Assembly (NCBI RefSeq): GCF_041320605.1
Contig: NZ_CP166679.1
Span: 1,488,001 to 1,552,000 of the forward strand
Length of the DNA stretch: 64,000 nt
Direction of reading: 5' to 3'
From: Arenibacter antarcticus
GTDB taxonomy: Bacteria > Bacteroidota > Bacteroidia > Flavobacteriales > Flavobacteriaceae
The stretch's first letter is position 1; the number at the start of each line of letters is the position of its first letter. The notes under the pieces are model-generated. The model was given only the letters and a program-made list of their open reading frames with translations. It searched no databases and was not told where the DNA came from. The position numbers were made by a program, and so were the translations under genes. Below, piece by piece: positions 19,409 to 27,625 of the stretch.

Positions 19409-19741
19409 ATGAGCGACGAAATATCAACAATAGACACCCAAGAACTGGGAGAAAAAATAGTAAGGGTTATAAAAACCATATACGACCCGGAAATTCCTGT
19501 GGACATATACGAATTGGGCTTAATCTATGACGTTTTTGTAAACGAGGACTATGAGGTTAAAATCCTAATGACCCTAACATCACCTAACTGTCCAGTTGCA
19601 GAATCCCTACCCATGGAGGTAGAAGAGAAGGTGAAATCCATTGATGAGTTAAAGGATGTGGAAGTAGAAATTACTTTTGATCCCCCATGGACCCAGGAAC
19701 TGATGAGTGAGGAAGCTAAATTAGAGCTTGGAATGCTTTAA
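19409..19741 (+). CDS. sufT: SufT-like Fe-S maturation protein (MIP18/DUF59)
   Basis: This 110-residue single-domain MIP18 family protein helps mature Fe-S proteins. Conserved features are YDPEIPVDIYELGLIYDV, LTSPNCPVAESLP with the reactive cysteine, and the ITFDPPWTQELMSEEAK tail. DUF59 proteins at the end of suf operons are usually called SufT. It is the last gene of the operon; a copy of the dispersed AGTACAAAGTATTGAGATG repeat lies directly after its stop. Confidence 0.92.
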   Translation: MSDEISTIDTQELGEKIVRVIKTIYDPEIPVDIYELGLIYDVFVNEDYEVKILMTLTSPNCPVAESLPMEVEEKVKSIDELKDVEVEITFDPPWTQELMSEEAKLELGML

Positions 19742-19752
19742 AGGGTAGTATT

Positions 19753-19785
19753 TAGTACAAAGTATTGAGATGTTAGTAGTGAGAT
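19753..19785 (+). repeat. Dispersed intergenic repeat, copy behind sufT
   Basis: The element TAGTACAAAGTATTGAGA followed by TGTTAGTAGTGAGAT is nearly identical to the repeated unit at 53771-53889, and related to 54551-54577 in inverted orientation. It lies 12 bp after the sufT stop and does not overlap a gene. Confidence 0.7.
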
Positions 19786-19898
19786 CCTAGTATAAAGTAT
19801 GTGATTACTCAACCCTGAATTGCATGGCCATTACGGAGCAATGAGTGCATTTAACGGCACCAATTGTCACTCAAGTGGGAATACAATTTCTTTGCATT

Positions 19899-19921
19899 AT
19901 AAAGCCCTTTAAGGGCTTTAT
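19899..19921. terminator. Possible bidirectional terminator, sufT/patatin
   Basis: A perfect 9-bp stem (ATAAAGCCC / GGGCTTTAT) with a 5-nt loop lies between the convergent suf operon and patatin gene. The T-tracts are weak on both sides, so it could be only a stabilising hairpin. Confidence 0.45.
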
Positions 19922-19977
19922 ACATTTATTGCTACCTACAATAGTAGTTGACTTTTTGATTTAACCACCTCTTATAT

Positions 19978-20757
19978 CTAAATAAAAACCTCCTGCAGTT
20001 TTGCCAAGGCATGCTCGTATCCTATAGTGTAGGCCTTTTCTATTCCCTTCTTGTCAAGAATACCGACCAAGTCCAAAACTTTAGGTTCAAAAACCAAATC
20101 ACATTTATTCACTTTTCCCCGATTTATAGCATAAATCATTAAGGAAGTGGTTCTTTGGGCTAGCTGGAAAGAGCTCTTAATTCCTTCCTTGCTAATTTCC
20201 TTGATTCCAGAGACATTGCTACCAATTACAAAATCTGTGGAATCTGCTACTTGGTCATAGGGGAAATTATTCATTATACCCCCATCAGCATATAAGGTCC
20301 CATTAATCTCTACAGGACTGAACACTGGTGGTAATGCCGCAGAGGCCAATAAGGTTCTTATAAGTTCGCCCTCGGAAAATATAATTTCCTCTCCCCGTTG
20401 CAGATCGGTGGCAACAACATATAGTTTTCGCTCCAAGGCTTCGAAGGTATTTTGGGGAAAATACTTGAACAAGGCATCAAAATAAAGTTCCGTATCCAAC
20501 AGCCCCGGTTTCAAAATGGTCATAAAATGATATCGGAACAAGGGGGTCTCCTTAAAGAACTGAAGCATTTCGGAAACAGTATTTCCATTGGCGTACATAG
20601 CCCCAATTAAAGCTCCTACACTGGTGCCACTAACGGTCTGTGCTACTATGCCAAATTCGTTCAAAGCCTGTATCATTCCAATATGGGCCATTCCCTTAAC
20701 ACCTCCTCCAGACAGCACCAATCCAATGGACTTCGATTTAACTTCCAATAAATTCAT
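19978..20757 (-). CDS. Patatin-like phospholipase
   Basis: This 259-residue cytosolic patatin-fold acyl hydrolase of the RssA/YchK type has an oxyanion loop SGGGVKGMAH near residues 16-24, the nucleophile motif GTSVG with Ser46 and the catalytic DGG with Asp158, so the Ser-Asp dyad is complete. There is no signal peptide or outer-membrane domain, unlike the longer surface patatins of Bacteroidota. It is probably monocistronic. The lipid substrate is unknown. Confidence 0.9.
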   Translation of the reverse strand: MNLLEVKSKSIGLVLSGGGVKGMAHIGMIQALNEFGIVAQTVSGTSVGALIGAMYANGNTVSEMLQFFKETPLFRYHFMTILKPGLLDTELYFDALFKYFPQNTFEALERKLYVVATDLQRGEEIIFSEGELIRTLLASAALPPVFSPVEINGTLYADGGIMNNFPYDQVADSTDFVIGSNVSGIKEISKEGIKSSFQLAQRTTSLMIYAINRGKVNKCDLVFEPKVLDLVGILDKKGIEKAYTIGYEHALAKLQEVFI

Positions 20758-21076
20758 GATGGTAGTTTAGAAATAGTAACATATTAATCTGTATTTAAAA
20801 TTACATCAACTTTCTAGCAAACTAGGCAATTTTCCTGGATTAATGGATAGTGAGGATTTTTACATTTCAAACTAAAAGATCTATAAGACGCTTTATAGTA
20901 TCCCATTGTGACTAGTATTCAGCCATTTTTCGGTATAGTTCTAGATGTATTTCTCTTTTGCCTTACAAAGGCAAAAATGAATTCCATTAATCAGACCAAG
21001 CAGCATGTTTTATCCCTTCATCTTATGAAGAATGGACAGGTCATCGTATTTATTATCCCAAAGTAAAAAAATCCTT
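20758..21076. other. Intergenic region upstream of the patatin gene
   Basis: I see no gene in this 319-bp stretch. It contains a 9-bp hairpin at 20956-20976 (TTTTGCCTT / AAGGCAAAA, loop ACA) that could end the holB-DoxX transcript, though no clear T-tract follows it on the minus strand. No TAnnTTTG box is visible ahead of the patatin start. Confidence 0.4.
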
Positions 21077-21472
21077 CTATTGCAATAAAAAAACCAAAAA
21101 CACGGTAGGAATAAAATAAATGGCAATAGTTCTGGCTCCATCGTAGTCTTTAGCGATACGTTGTCCCAGCAACAACATTAACAAAGCGAGACAAGCAACA
21201 ACCGCACCGGCCAAAGCCAATGTATTTTCACCTCCAGTACAAAGCATATAAAATCCTACAAGACAAAGGATGCCTGCTACTATTTCAGTAATTAGGACCG
21301 TGGCCAACAATAAGGGAACCCGATTCCGAAATGGGGTTTCTTTAAAATGACCTTCTAACCAAGAAACATTTCCCTTCCAATCTAACATCTTATCCATGGC
21401 ACTTTGTACAAAGGTTATTATGAGAAAAAGAAGCAACAATAGTTCCGTAGCAATATTCAAGATACTTTCCAT
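21077..21472 (-). CDS. DoxX-like membrane protein
   Basis: This 131-residue protein has about four transmembrane helices and a conserved polar loop (DKMLDWKGNVSWLEGHFKET) after the first helix. The topology and loop fit the DoxX/DoxD-like superfamily, whose members are loosely tied to electron transfer, but I assign no activity. It starts 28 bp after holB on the same strand and is probably translated from the holB transcript. Confidence 0.7.
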   Translation of the reverse strand: MESILNIATELLLLLFLIITFVQSAMDKMLDWKGNVSWLEGHFKETPFRNRVPLLLATVLITEIVAGILCLVGFYMLCTGGENTLALAGAVVACLALLMLLLGQRIAKDYDGARTIAIYFIPTVFLVFLLQ

Positions 21473-21500
21473 ATAAAAAAGGTTAAGGATTAGGTGAATG

Positions 21501-22652
21501 TTAAATCGACTTAGTGTGCAATAGTCGCGTTAGTTTTATAGAAAGGTCCATTAATATCAATTTGGAATTTCCATTTCTTTCAATGTGATAACTGGCATCT
21601 TCCAATTCCTTTACAATTAACTGAATGTTGCCTTCATGTATAAAAGGTGCAAATTTCTCCAATTGAAATCCCTCTACATGGATACTCATAAAAGCCAGAT
21701 CTTTGGCGTTATAATTAATCAAAAGTGCCTGTCTCATAACAGACATACAATAGCTTAAGAATTTCTTTTGTGTTTCTCTTCCTGTTTTTGCCACCAGTTC
21801 GCTCCAAGCAATTAGATCATGAATAGCGCCTTTGTTGCCTTTGGCCCTAAAAGCGGATCGCACCCACTGTACAAACCACTTTTCAAAAACTAGATCTTCG
21901 GAATCATTGTTCATGAAATCCAATGCCTTATTAAAATTACCGTTGGCCTCATGAGAAATTCTAAGCGCATCTTCCCTACCTACTCCCCTATCTTCCAAGG
22001 CGCGCACTATAGCTTCTTCAGCCACTGAGGGAAAACGCAATAGTTGACATCGCGACAAAATAGTCTGAATAATCTGCTCCTCATCCTCAGCAATCAAGAT
22101 TAAGACGGTTTTATCGGGTGGTTCCTCTATAAGTTTTAATAATTTATTGGCAGTGGCGGTGTTCATTTTTTCTGCCATCCAAATGATCATGGCCTTATAT
22201 CCTCCTTCGTATGATTTCAGGGAGAGTTTTTTAACCATATCCTGTGCTTCATCAACCCCAATTTGCCCTTGTTTATTGTCTATCCCGATAAATTTATACC
22301 AATCAAACAGATTGCCATAGGGTTGATCCTTTACAAATTGCCGCCATTCCACCAAATAATGATCACTTACAGCATGACTCTTAACCTTATCCGAGTTGGA
22401 CACTGGAAAAGCAAAATGCACATCGGGATGGGACAAGGAGTTGCATTTTACATTGCAGCTACTGTTGCCAGTATTATTTTCCCCATTGGTATTTCCACAT
22501 AATAAATACTGCACATAGCTTAACGCCATGGGCAGCGTGCCACAGCCTTCGGGACCAATAAAAAGTTGTGCGTGTGGAACCCGTCCAGCATCAGCACTGG
22601 AAGTCAGATGGTTCTTTATATGAGAAAGCCCTAAAATATCCTTAAATAACAT
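21501..22652 (-). CDS. holB: DNA polymerase III delta' subunit (clamp loader)
   Basis: This AAA+ family subunit of the clamp loader has 383 residues from the ATG at 22652 (MLFKDILGLSHIKNHLTSS). A longer frame opens at 22733, but a TATATTTG box at 22664-22657, only 4 nt ahead of the inner ATG, and the family alignment favour the inner start. The P-loop is degenerate (GPEGCGTLPMAL, no GKT), as usual for delta'. Cysteines in CNVKCNSLSHPD belong to the zinc-module region; two or three of the usual four are seen. WMAEKMNTATANKLLKLIEEP and ILSRCQLLRF are standard delta' motifs. The DoxX-like gene follows. Confidence 0.93.
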   Translation of the reverse strand: MLFKDILGLSHIKNHLTSSADAGRVPHAQLFIGPEGCGTLPMALSYVQYLLCGNTNGENNTGNSSCNVKCNSLSHPDVHFAFPVSNSDKVKSHAVSDHYLVEWRQFVKDQPYGNLFDWYKFIGIDNKQGQIGVDEAQDMVKKLSLKSYEGGYKAMIIWMAEKMNTATANKLLKLIEEPPDKTVLILIAEDEEQIIQTILSRCQLLRFPSVAEEAIVRALEDRGVGREDALRISHEANGNFNKALDFMNNDSEDLVFEKWFVQWVRSAFRAKGNKGAIHDLIAWSELVAKTGRETQKKFLSYCMSVMRQALLINYNAKDLAFMSIHVEGFQLEKFAPFIHEGNIQLIVKELEDASYHIERNGNSKLILMDLSIKLTRLLHTKSI

Positions 22653-22656
22653 ACCC

Positions 22657-22691
22657 CAAATATAATGGAATAATTCCAAAAAACGCCCAAA
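22657..22691 (-). promoter_or_regulatory. Predicted holB promoter
   Basis: On the minus strand TTTG (22691-22688), a 23-bp spacer and TATATTTG (22664-22657) are followed by the ATG at 22652. The -7 box overlaps the possible N-terminal extension and so supports the shorter protein. Confidence 0.5.
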
Positions 22692-22818
22692 CATCACAGG
22701 GGTATAGAAGAGGATCCAAGCAATTAAAAGCATGTATTAAAAGAGCTTCGACCTCATAATTACTGGGCATTACAGCTAATTATTTGAGAAAGTATCTTTT
22801 AAACATCCTATAAATCTT

Positions 22819-22826
22819 TACATTTG
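22819..22826 (+). promoter_or_regulatory. -7 element of pgk
   Basis: TACATTTG lies 24 nt before the pgk ATG. An apparent TTG start at 22824 falls inside this box and cannot be the translation start. No good -33 box is found. Confidence 0.5.
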
Positions 22827-22850
22827 CCATTCTATAAAACCATTAGTCAT

Positions 22851-24041
22851 ATGAAAACCATCAACGATTTCAATTTTAAACATAAAAAAGCATTAGTAAG
22901 AGTAGATTTCAATGTCCCCTTGGATGCTGATTTAAAGGTAGCGGACGACAATAGGATTGTTGCTGCCAAACCCACTATTATAAAAATCTTGGAAGACGGT
23001 GGTAGTGCGATACTCATGAGCCATTTAGGAAGACCTAATGGACAGGTAACCTCAGCGCTTTCGTTGAAACATATCCTTAAAAAAGTTTCAGAAGTAATCG
23101 GGGTAACGGTAAAATTTTCCGAAGATTGTGTTGGTCCTAAGGCAGAAAAAGCAGTGGCTGATCTAAAGAGTGGTGAGGTTTTATTACTCGAAAATCTTAG
23201 ATTTCATTCCGAAGAAGAAAAAGGAGATGAAAATTTCGCCAAACAATTATCGCAATTAGGGGATATTTATGTAAACGATGCATTTGGTACAGCCCATAGG
23301 GCGCATGCTTCCACCACCATAGTAGCCAAATTTTTCCCGGAACAAAAATGTTTCGGATTTTTGTTGGCAAAGGAAATAGAAGCCATAGAAAAAGTGATGC
23401 GTACTGGGGAAAAGCCTATAACTGCCATTCTTGGTGGAGCAAAGGTCTCCTCAAAAATTACGATCATAGAGAATATCCTAGATAAAGTAGACCACCTGAT
23501 CATTGGCGGCGGAATGACTTATACCTTTGTGAAGGCAAAAGGCGGAAAAGTGGGAGATTCTATTTGTGAGGATGATAAAATGGAACTAGCATTAGAAATT
23601 CTTGCAGAGGCCAAGAAAAAAGGGGTAGAAGTACATATTCCCGTAGACGTACTGGCAGCAGATGATTTTAGTAAAGATGCCAATACCAAGGTAGTAAATT
23701 CCGATGAGATCCCAGAAGGATGGCAAGGATTGGATGCCGGACCAAAAACCTTAGAGAATTTTAAGAAAGTAATTCTGAATTCTAAAACTATATTATGGAA
23801 CGGCCCTGTAGGGGTTTTTGAAATGGAACCCTTTGCCAATGGCACTATTGCCGTGGGCAATTATATAGCCGAAGCTACCAAAAATGGAGCTTTTTCCCTT
23901 GTTGGGGGTGGCGACTCAGTTGCTGCGGTAAAACAATTTGGCTTTGAGGACAAGGTGAGTTATGTATCTACCGGTGGTGGGGCAATGTTAGAAAGCTTGG
24001 AAGGAAAAGACCTTCCAGGGATCGCTGCAATATTGGAATAA
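22851..24041 (+). CDS. pgk: Phosphoglycerate kinase
   Basis: This glycolytic enzyme makes ATP and 3-phosphoglycerate from 1,3-bisphosphoglycerate. It has 396 residues from the ATG at 22851 ([20 protein letters not shown]). Typical motifs are [43 protein letters not shown] (substrate site), [22 protein letters not shown] and the nucleotide-binding [12 protein letters not shown]. The length is standard. It is transcribed divergently from holB and alone; no gap or tpi neighbours are present. Confidence 0.97.
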   Translation: MKTINDFNFKHKKALVRVDFNVPLDADLKVADDNRIVAAKPTIIKILEDGGSAILMSHLGRPNGQVTSALSLKHILKKVSEVIGVTVKFSEDCVGPKAEKAVADLKSGEVLLLENLRFHSEEEKGDENFAKQLSQLGDIYVNDAFGTAHRAHASTTIVAKFFPEQKCFGFLLAKEIEAIEKVMRTGEKPITAILGGAKVSSKITIIENILDKVDHLIIGGGMTYTFVKAKGGKVGDSICEDDKMELALEILAEAKKKGVEVHIPVDVLAADDFSKDANTKVVNSDEIPEGWQGLDAGPKTLENFKKVILNSKTILWNGPVGVFEMEPFANGTIAVGNYIAEATKNGAFSLVGGGDSVAAVKQFGFEDKVSYVSTGGGAMLESLEGKDLPGIAAILE

Positions 24042-24154
24042 TTACATCGTTCTAAATCTTTAGAGGACTGCTTTTTTGTCTAACTTTAAATTACAGTTTA
24101 GGGTTAGTCAAAAAAGCATATTTTTAATAAGTCCCCATAAAAAAAAGAAACCCA

Positions 24155-25771
24155 ATGAATGTGACTAAAAATTTCCTATTAAGCGTATTAGGGGTAGTCT
24201 CTATGACCACTCTTACGGCTCAAGAAACCGATTCCATCCCTATCAGCAAGTTGAACCCCAAAAAGGCAGCAAAAACTGTTATAGATACCACCGCTATGGA
24301 TATGGAGGGTGTGGAGCAGATGGAAAATATGGAGTCTATGGAACAATTTAAGGATAATCCATTGGTCTTGTTAAAAGGTCAGAAAAAATATGCTTTACAA
24401 GATCGGAAGGAAGCCGCTAGGTACGATAGCCTTTGGTTAAAAGAACTCTATGATAGTTCTACACTATTCGATTCTATCTATGATGATATTGCCACTATGG
24501 AAATAGATACGGTGTACCATTTAAGTGTAAGCACCGATACTTTAAAGGCAAGGTTGGAAATACTAAATCAGAAAACGCCTTTTAATATCACTTATAACCC
24601 TTCCTTGGAAAATGTGATCAATTCTTTCCTTACCAGAAGAAGGGGCCTAATGAGCAGAATGTTGACCGTTAGTCAGTTTTACTTCCCTTTGTTTGAACAG
24701 GAATTGGACAATCAGAACGTTCCTTTAGAACTAAAATATCTAGCCATTGTGGAATCGGCCTTAAACCCTCGGGCACGATCTAGGGTGGGTGCAACTGGTT
24801 TATGGCAATTTATGTACGGTACGGGGAAAATGTACGATCTGGATGTAAATAGTTATGTGGACGAAAGAAGCGACCCCATAAACTCTACCAAGGCAGCAAG
24901 TAAGTATTTAAAAAAGTTACACACTATTTTTGATGATTGGGATTTAGCCCTCGCCGCTTACAATTCGGGGCCAGGAAATGTAAACAAAGCCATTAGACGC
25001 TCTGGAGGATATAAGAATTATTGGAATATCAGGAGGAATCTTCCACGTGAAACCGCTGGATACGTTCCTGCTTTTTTGGCAACCATGTATATTTTTGAGT
25101 ATGCCAAAGAGCATGGATTTGAACAACAGCTAGTAGACCGACCCTATTTTGAGACAGATACGGTACATGTAAAAAGTATGATCACTTTCGACCAAATTTC
25201 AGAATTGGTAGATATTAGCGTGGAAGAACTTCAGGTCTTAAATCCCACCTATAAATTAAACATTATTCCGTTTGTAAAGAATAAAAATTATACCCTTCGT
25301 CTCCCCATTGATGCCTTGGGCAAATTTGTCAACAATGAAGACGCTATTTACGCACATGTGAAGAACGAGCTGAAATCCGAGGAAAAGCCACTGCCACAAG
25401 TTGTGCAATCGCAAGACCAAATTAGATATAAGGTGAAAAGCGGCGATTTTCTAGGCAAGATAGCTGAAAGATATGGAGTTGGGGTTAGTCAGATAAAAAG
25501 TTGGAACGGTTTAAGGAGCAATAATCTAAGAATTGGCCAACGGTTAACTATTTACCCAAGAAAACTTCCAGCTGCAGTAAGCAGTAGTACCACAAACAGG
25601 AGTACTAACAGTGGTTCTAAAGTGCATACTGTTAAGAGTGGAGACTCCCTTTGGACCATCTCCAAAAAATATCCAGGAATTAGTATCGATAATTTACGAA
25701 AGTGGAACGGTATTAGTGGTAACGATATAAAACCGGGCACAAAACTAAAATTGTGCGACTGTTCATCGTAA
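24155..25771 (+). CDS. Lytic transglycosylase with LysM repeats (MltD-like)
   Basis: This secreted peptidoglycan-cleaving enzyme has 538 residues. An N-terminal signal peptide ends near TLTA (residue 22). The SLT domain spans about 185-305, with catalytic Glu200 (LAIVESALNPRARS), GATGLWQFM and AAYNSGPGNVNKAI. Two clear LysM domains lie at about 425-468 (YKVKSGDFLGKIAERYG) and 488-533 (HTVKSGDSLWTISKKYPG), with a weaker LysM-like stretch before them. The acidic, Met-rich linker at 46-70 is unusual. It lies 12 bp ahead of the DUF4837 lipoprotein, a pairing that suggests a joint role in the cell wall. Confidence 0.92.
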   Translation: MNVTKNFLLSVLGVVSMTTLTAQETDSIPISKLNPKKAAKTVIDTTAMDMEGVEQMENMESMEQFKDNPLVLLKGQKKYALQDRKEAARYDSLWLKELYDSSTLFDSIYDDIATMEIDTVYHLSVSTDTLKARLEILNQKTPFNITYNPSLENVINSFLTRRRGLMSRMLTVSQFYFPLFEQELDNQNVPLELKYLAIVESALNPRARSRVGATGLWQFMYGTGKMYDLDVNSYVDERSDPINSTKAASKYLKKLHTIFDDWDLALAAYNSGPGNVNKAIRRSGGYKNYWNIRRNLPRETAGYVPAFLATMYIFEYAKEHGFEQQLVDRPYFETDTVHVKSMITFDQISELVDISVEELQVLNPTYKLNIIPFVKNKNYTLRLPIDALGKFVNNEDAIYAHVKNELKSEEKPLPQVVQSQDQIRYKVKSGDFLGKIAERYGVGVSQIKSWNGLRSNNLRIGQRLTIYPRKLPAAVSSSTTNRSTNSGSKVHTVKSGDSLWTISKKYPGISIDNLRKWNGISGNDIKPGTKLKLCDCSS

Positions 25772-25783
25772 AATTATATTTCT

Positions 25784-26779
25784 ATGAAAAAAATTGGGCT
25801 TCTTTTTTTGTCGACATTTCTCTTGTTGATTTCCTGCAATTCCACGCCAAAAAAAACCTATTTACCAGAGTCTATTGGCGCTATTAATTCTGTAGCCATA
25901 GTGATAGACAATCAGCTATGGGAAGGAGCGGTAGGAGACCGGGTAAGGCAGCATTTTGCGGCCCCTGTACTGGGACTTTCTTGGGAAGAGCCACTTTTCA
26001 CCATTAACCAAATGCCCGCAAAAGTATTTTCAGGCTCCCTTCTAAATACAAGATCAGTACTATTTATTGCAATAGACACCTTAAGCTTGGGGCATATAAA
26101 AACAGACATGTACGCTACTCCACAGAAAATAGGGGTAATTAAAGGCACCACAGAAGAGGAAATAATAAAAAATCTAGATGCTAAGGCCGATGAAATGATT
26201 AAAGCGTTTAAGGATTTAGAAATCGAGGAGGCCCAAAAGCGTTTCCTAAAATCCTTGAACAAGGATAAAGTTCTGGAGGAAAAGTTAGGGATAACCCTTT
26301 CTCTACCCTCCATTTACAAAGTTGGGAAAGAGGAGAACAACTTTATTTGGATCGATAGACAGATTCAAAAAGGAACTATGAATATAATTGCCTATGAAGT
26401 TCCTGGGAATTATTTTAAAAGCGATTCTACCCTGGTTACCGACATTGTAAAAATGCGAGATTCTATTGGAAAACTATACATTCCCGGACCGGATGTTCCC
26501 GGAAAGATCACCTATATGATAACAGAAAAGGCATTTTCCCCTTATGTTTTTCCTGCGGAAATTTCAGGCAGAAAAGCCGCTGAGGTAAGAGGAATTTGGG
26601 AAATAAACAACTACCCTATGGCCGGCCCCTTCCTCACCTATATTATCAATGACGATAAGAACGACAGAAAGGTGGTGATCGAAGGATTTGTTTTTGCCCC
26701 AGCCACCGAAAAAAGGGACTATATGTTTGAATTGGAAGCTATTTTAAAGACCGTACAGTTCAGCGATAAACAAAAGTAA
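25784..26779 (+). CDS. DUF4837 family lipoprotein
   Basis: This 331-residue protein has a lipoprotein signal (LLLISCNS, Cys19) and the sequence of the flavobacterial DUF4837 family as I recall it (SIGAINSVAIVIDNQLWEG near the start; EVRGIWEINNYPMAGPF near the end). The function of the family is not known. It shares a transcript with the lytic transglycosylase and is closed by a strong terminator. The tight pairing points to peptidoglycan or envelope work, which is inference. Confidence 0.8.
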   Translation: MKKIGLLFLSTFLLLISCNSTPKKTYLPESIGAINSVAIVIDNQLWEGAVGDRVRQHFAAPVLGLSWEEPLFTINQMPAKVFSGSLLNTRSVLFIAIDTLSLGHIKTDMYATPQKIGVIKGTTEEEIIKNLDAKADEMIKAFKDLEIEEAQKRFLKSLNKDKVLEEKLGITLSLPSIYKVGKEENNFIWIDRQIQKGTMNIIAYEVPGNYFKSDSTLVTDIVKMRDSIGKLYIPGPDVPGKITYMITEKAFSPYVFPAEISGRKAAEVRGIWEINNYPMAGPFLTYIINDDKNDRKVVIEGFVFAPATEKRDYMFELEAILKTVQFSDKQK

Positions 26780-26796
26780 GCTCCCTATGAAAAGAT

Positions 26797-26826
26797 AAAA
26801 ATGACGCCCTAAAGTGCGTCATTTTT
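26797..26826 (+). terminator. Intrinsic terminator of the MltD-DUF4837 operon
   Basis: A 10-bp perfect stem (AAAATGACGC / GCGTCATTTT) with an 8-nt loop ends in T, starting 18 bp after the DUF4837 stop. Confidence 0.85.
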
Positions 26827-27021
26827 CATTTTAAGGCTCCTTGGACACTTACCACAGACTATAAAGAGAATGTAATTCACTCAAAACACAAGTTATAAGA
26901 GTGTACCTAGGTATTTTTTTGCTCTTCATGTACTTTTAATTCTTAAAAATACCTTCCACAAGAAATTGGGAAGACACAGCGACAAAATTATTTAAATATT
27001 TTCCGTTGTTAAAAAAAAGTA

Positions 27022-27189
27022 TTAAAAGGTGAATCCAGTAGACACCCTGAATATAAATGCATAAATAACCACCACCAATAGAAAAAAGCAAAAAACCGAG
27101 AAGGCCTTAAAGTATCTCTTTAATATGATGTGCCCTAGGTTTCTAAATGCTTCTAAATAGATTTCTTTCAAGAGTATCACTTTTTTCAT
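27022..27189 (-). CDS. DUF6747-like small membrane protein (55 aa)
   Basis: I found this frame by reading the minus strand of a long apparent gap. ATG is at 27189 and TAA at 27022. The peptide begins MKKVILLKEIYLEAFRNLG, continues HIILKRYFKAFSVFCFFLL and ends VVVIYAFIFRVSTGFTF. It has an amphipathic basic N-terminus and one hydrophobic segment near the C-terminus. This matches from memory the small flavobacterial family DUF6747, which keeps KEIYLEAF and YAFIFR. Function is unknown. It has no close neighbours and no clear -7 box, and is below the usual length cut-off of gene callers. Confidence 0.7.
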   Translation of the reverse strand: MKKVILLKEIYLEAFRNLGHIILKRYFKAFSVFCFFLLVVVIYAFIFRVSTGFTF

Positions 27190-27603
27190 ATAGCAGACTT
27201 AAATATTAACAAGTACACAAATTTGAAAAAAGTAGGGCACTATCTAAAACTTTTTGGATAAAGCGCGGCATAAAACGGTTAAATAAATTTTCAAATTATA
27301 ATTGCTCGTCAATCGGTAAATATATTCGTTAAGTAACACCAATGCCTTAGTCGCTCTTAACCAATCTCAACTTACTTGTCCACCACAACATTGGCAAAGC
27401 AAAAAGATTGCCTACCAAATTTTGTCTGATTTGGCATTATCTCCATGGATGAAATGCATAGCATTCATGAATACCTTTAAAAAGCAATAGATAAGTTTAT
27501 GAATAAAGCAGTAACTAAGAAAACTCTAGATGTCCGTAGGAACTAGGTGGATTTATAATAAATGCAGAAGCCCAACTCCAATAAAGAAAGCGGGCTTTGT
27601 TGT
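27190..27603. other. Intergenic region between the DUF6747-like gene and the OmpA gene end
   Basis: I see no further gene in this stretch of about 410 bp. Near its right end is the hairpin annotated separately as the OmpA-gene terminator. The rest is AT-rich without evident repeats. Confidence 0.4.
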
Positions 27604-27608
27604 CTGCA
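27563..27608 (-). terminator. Probable terminator of the OmpA-family gene
   Basis: Paired arms TGCAGA / TCTGCA and AGCCC / GGGCT enclose a long A-rich loop, about 20 bp beyond the OmpA stop at 27626. The T-tract on the minus strand is short, so efficiency is uncertain. Confidence 0.5.
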
Positions 27609-27625
27609 GATAAAATTTTATGAGC

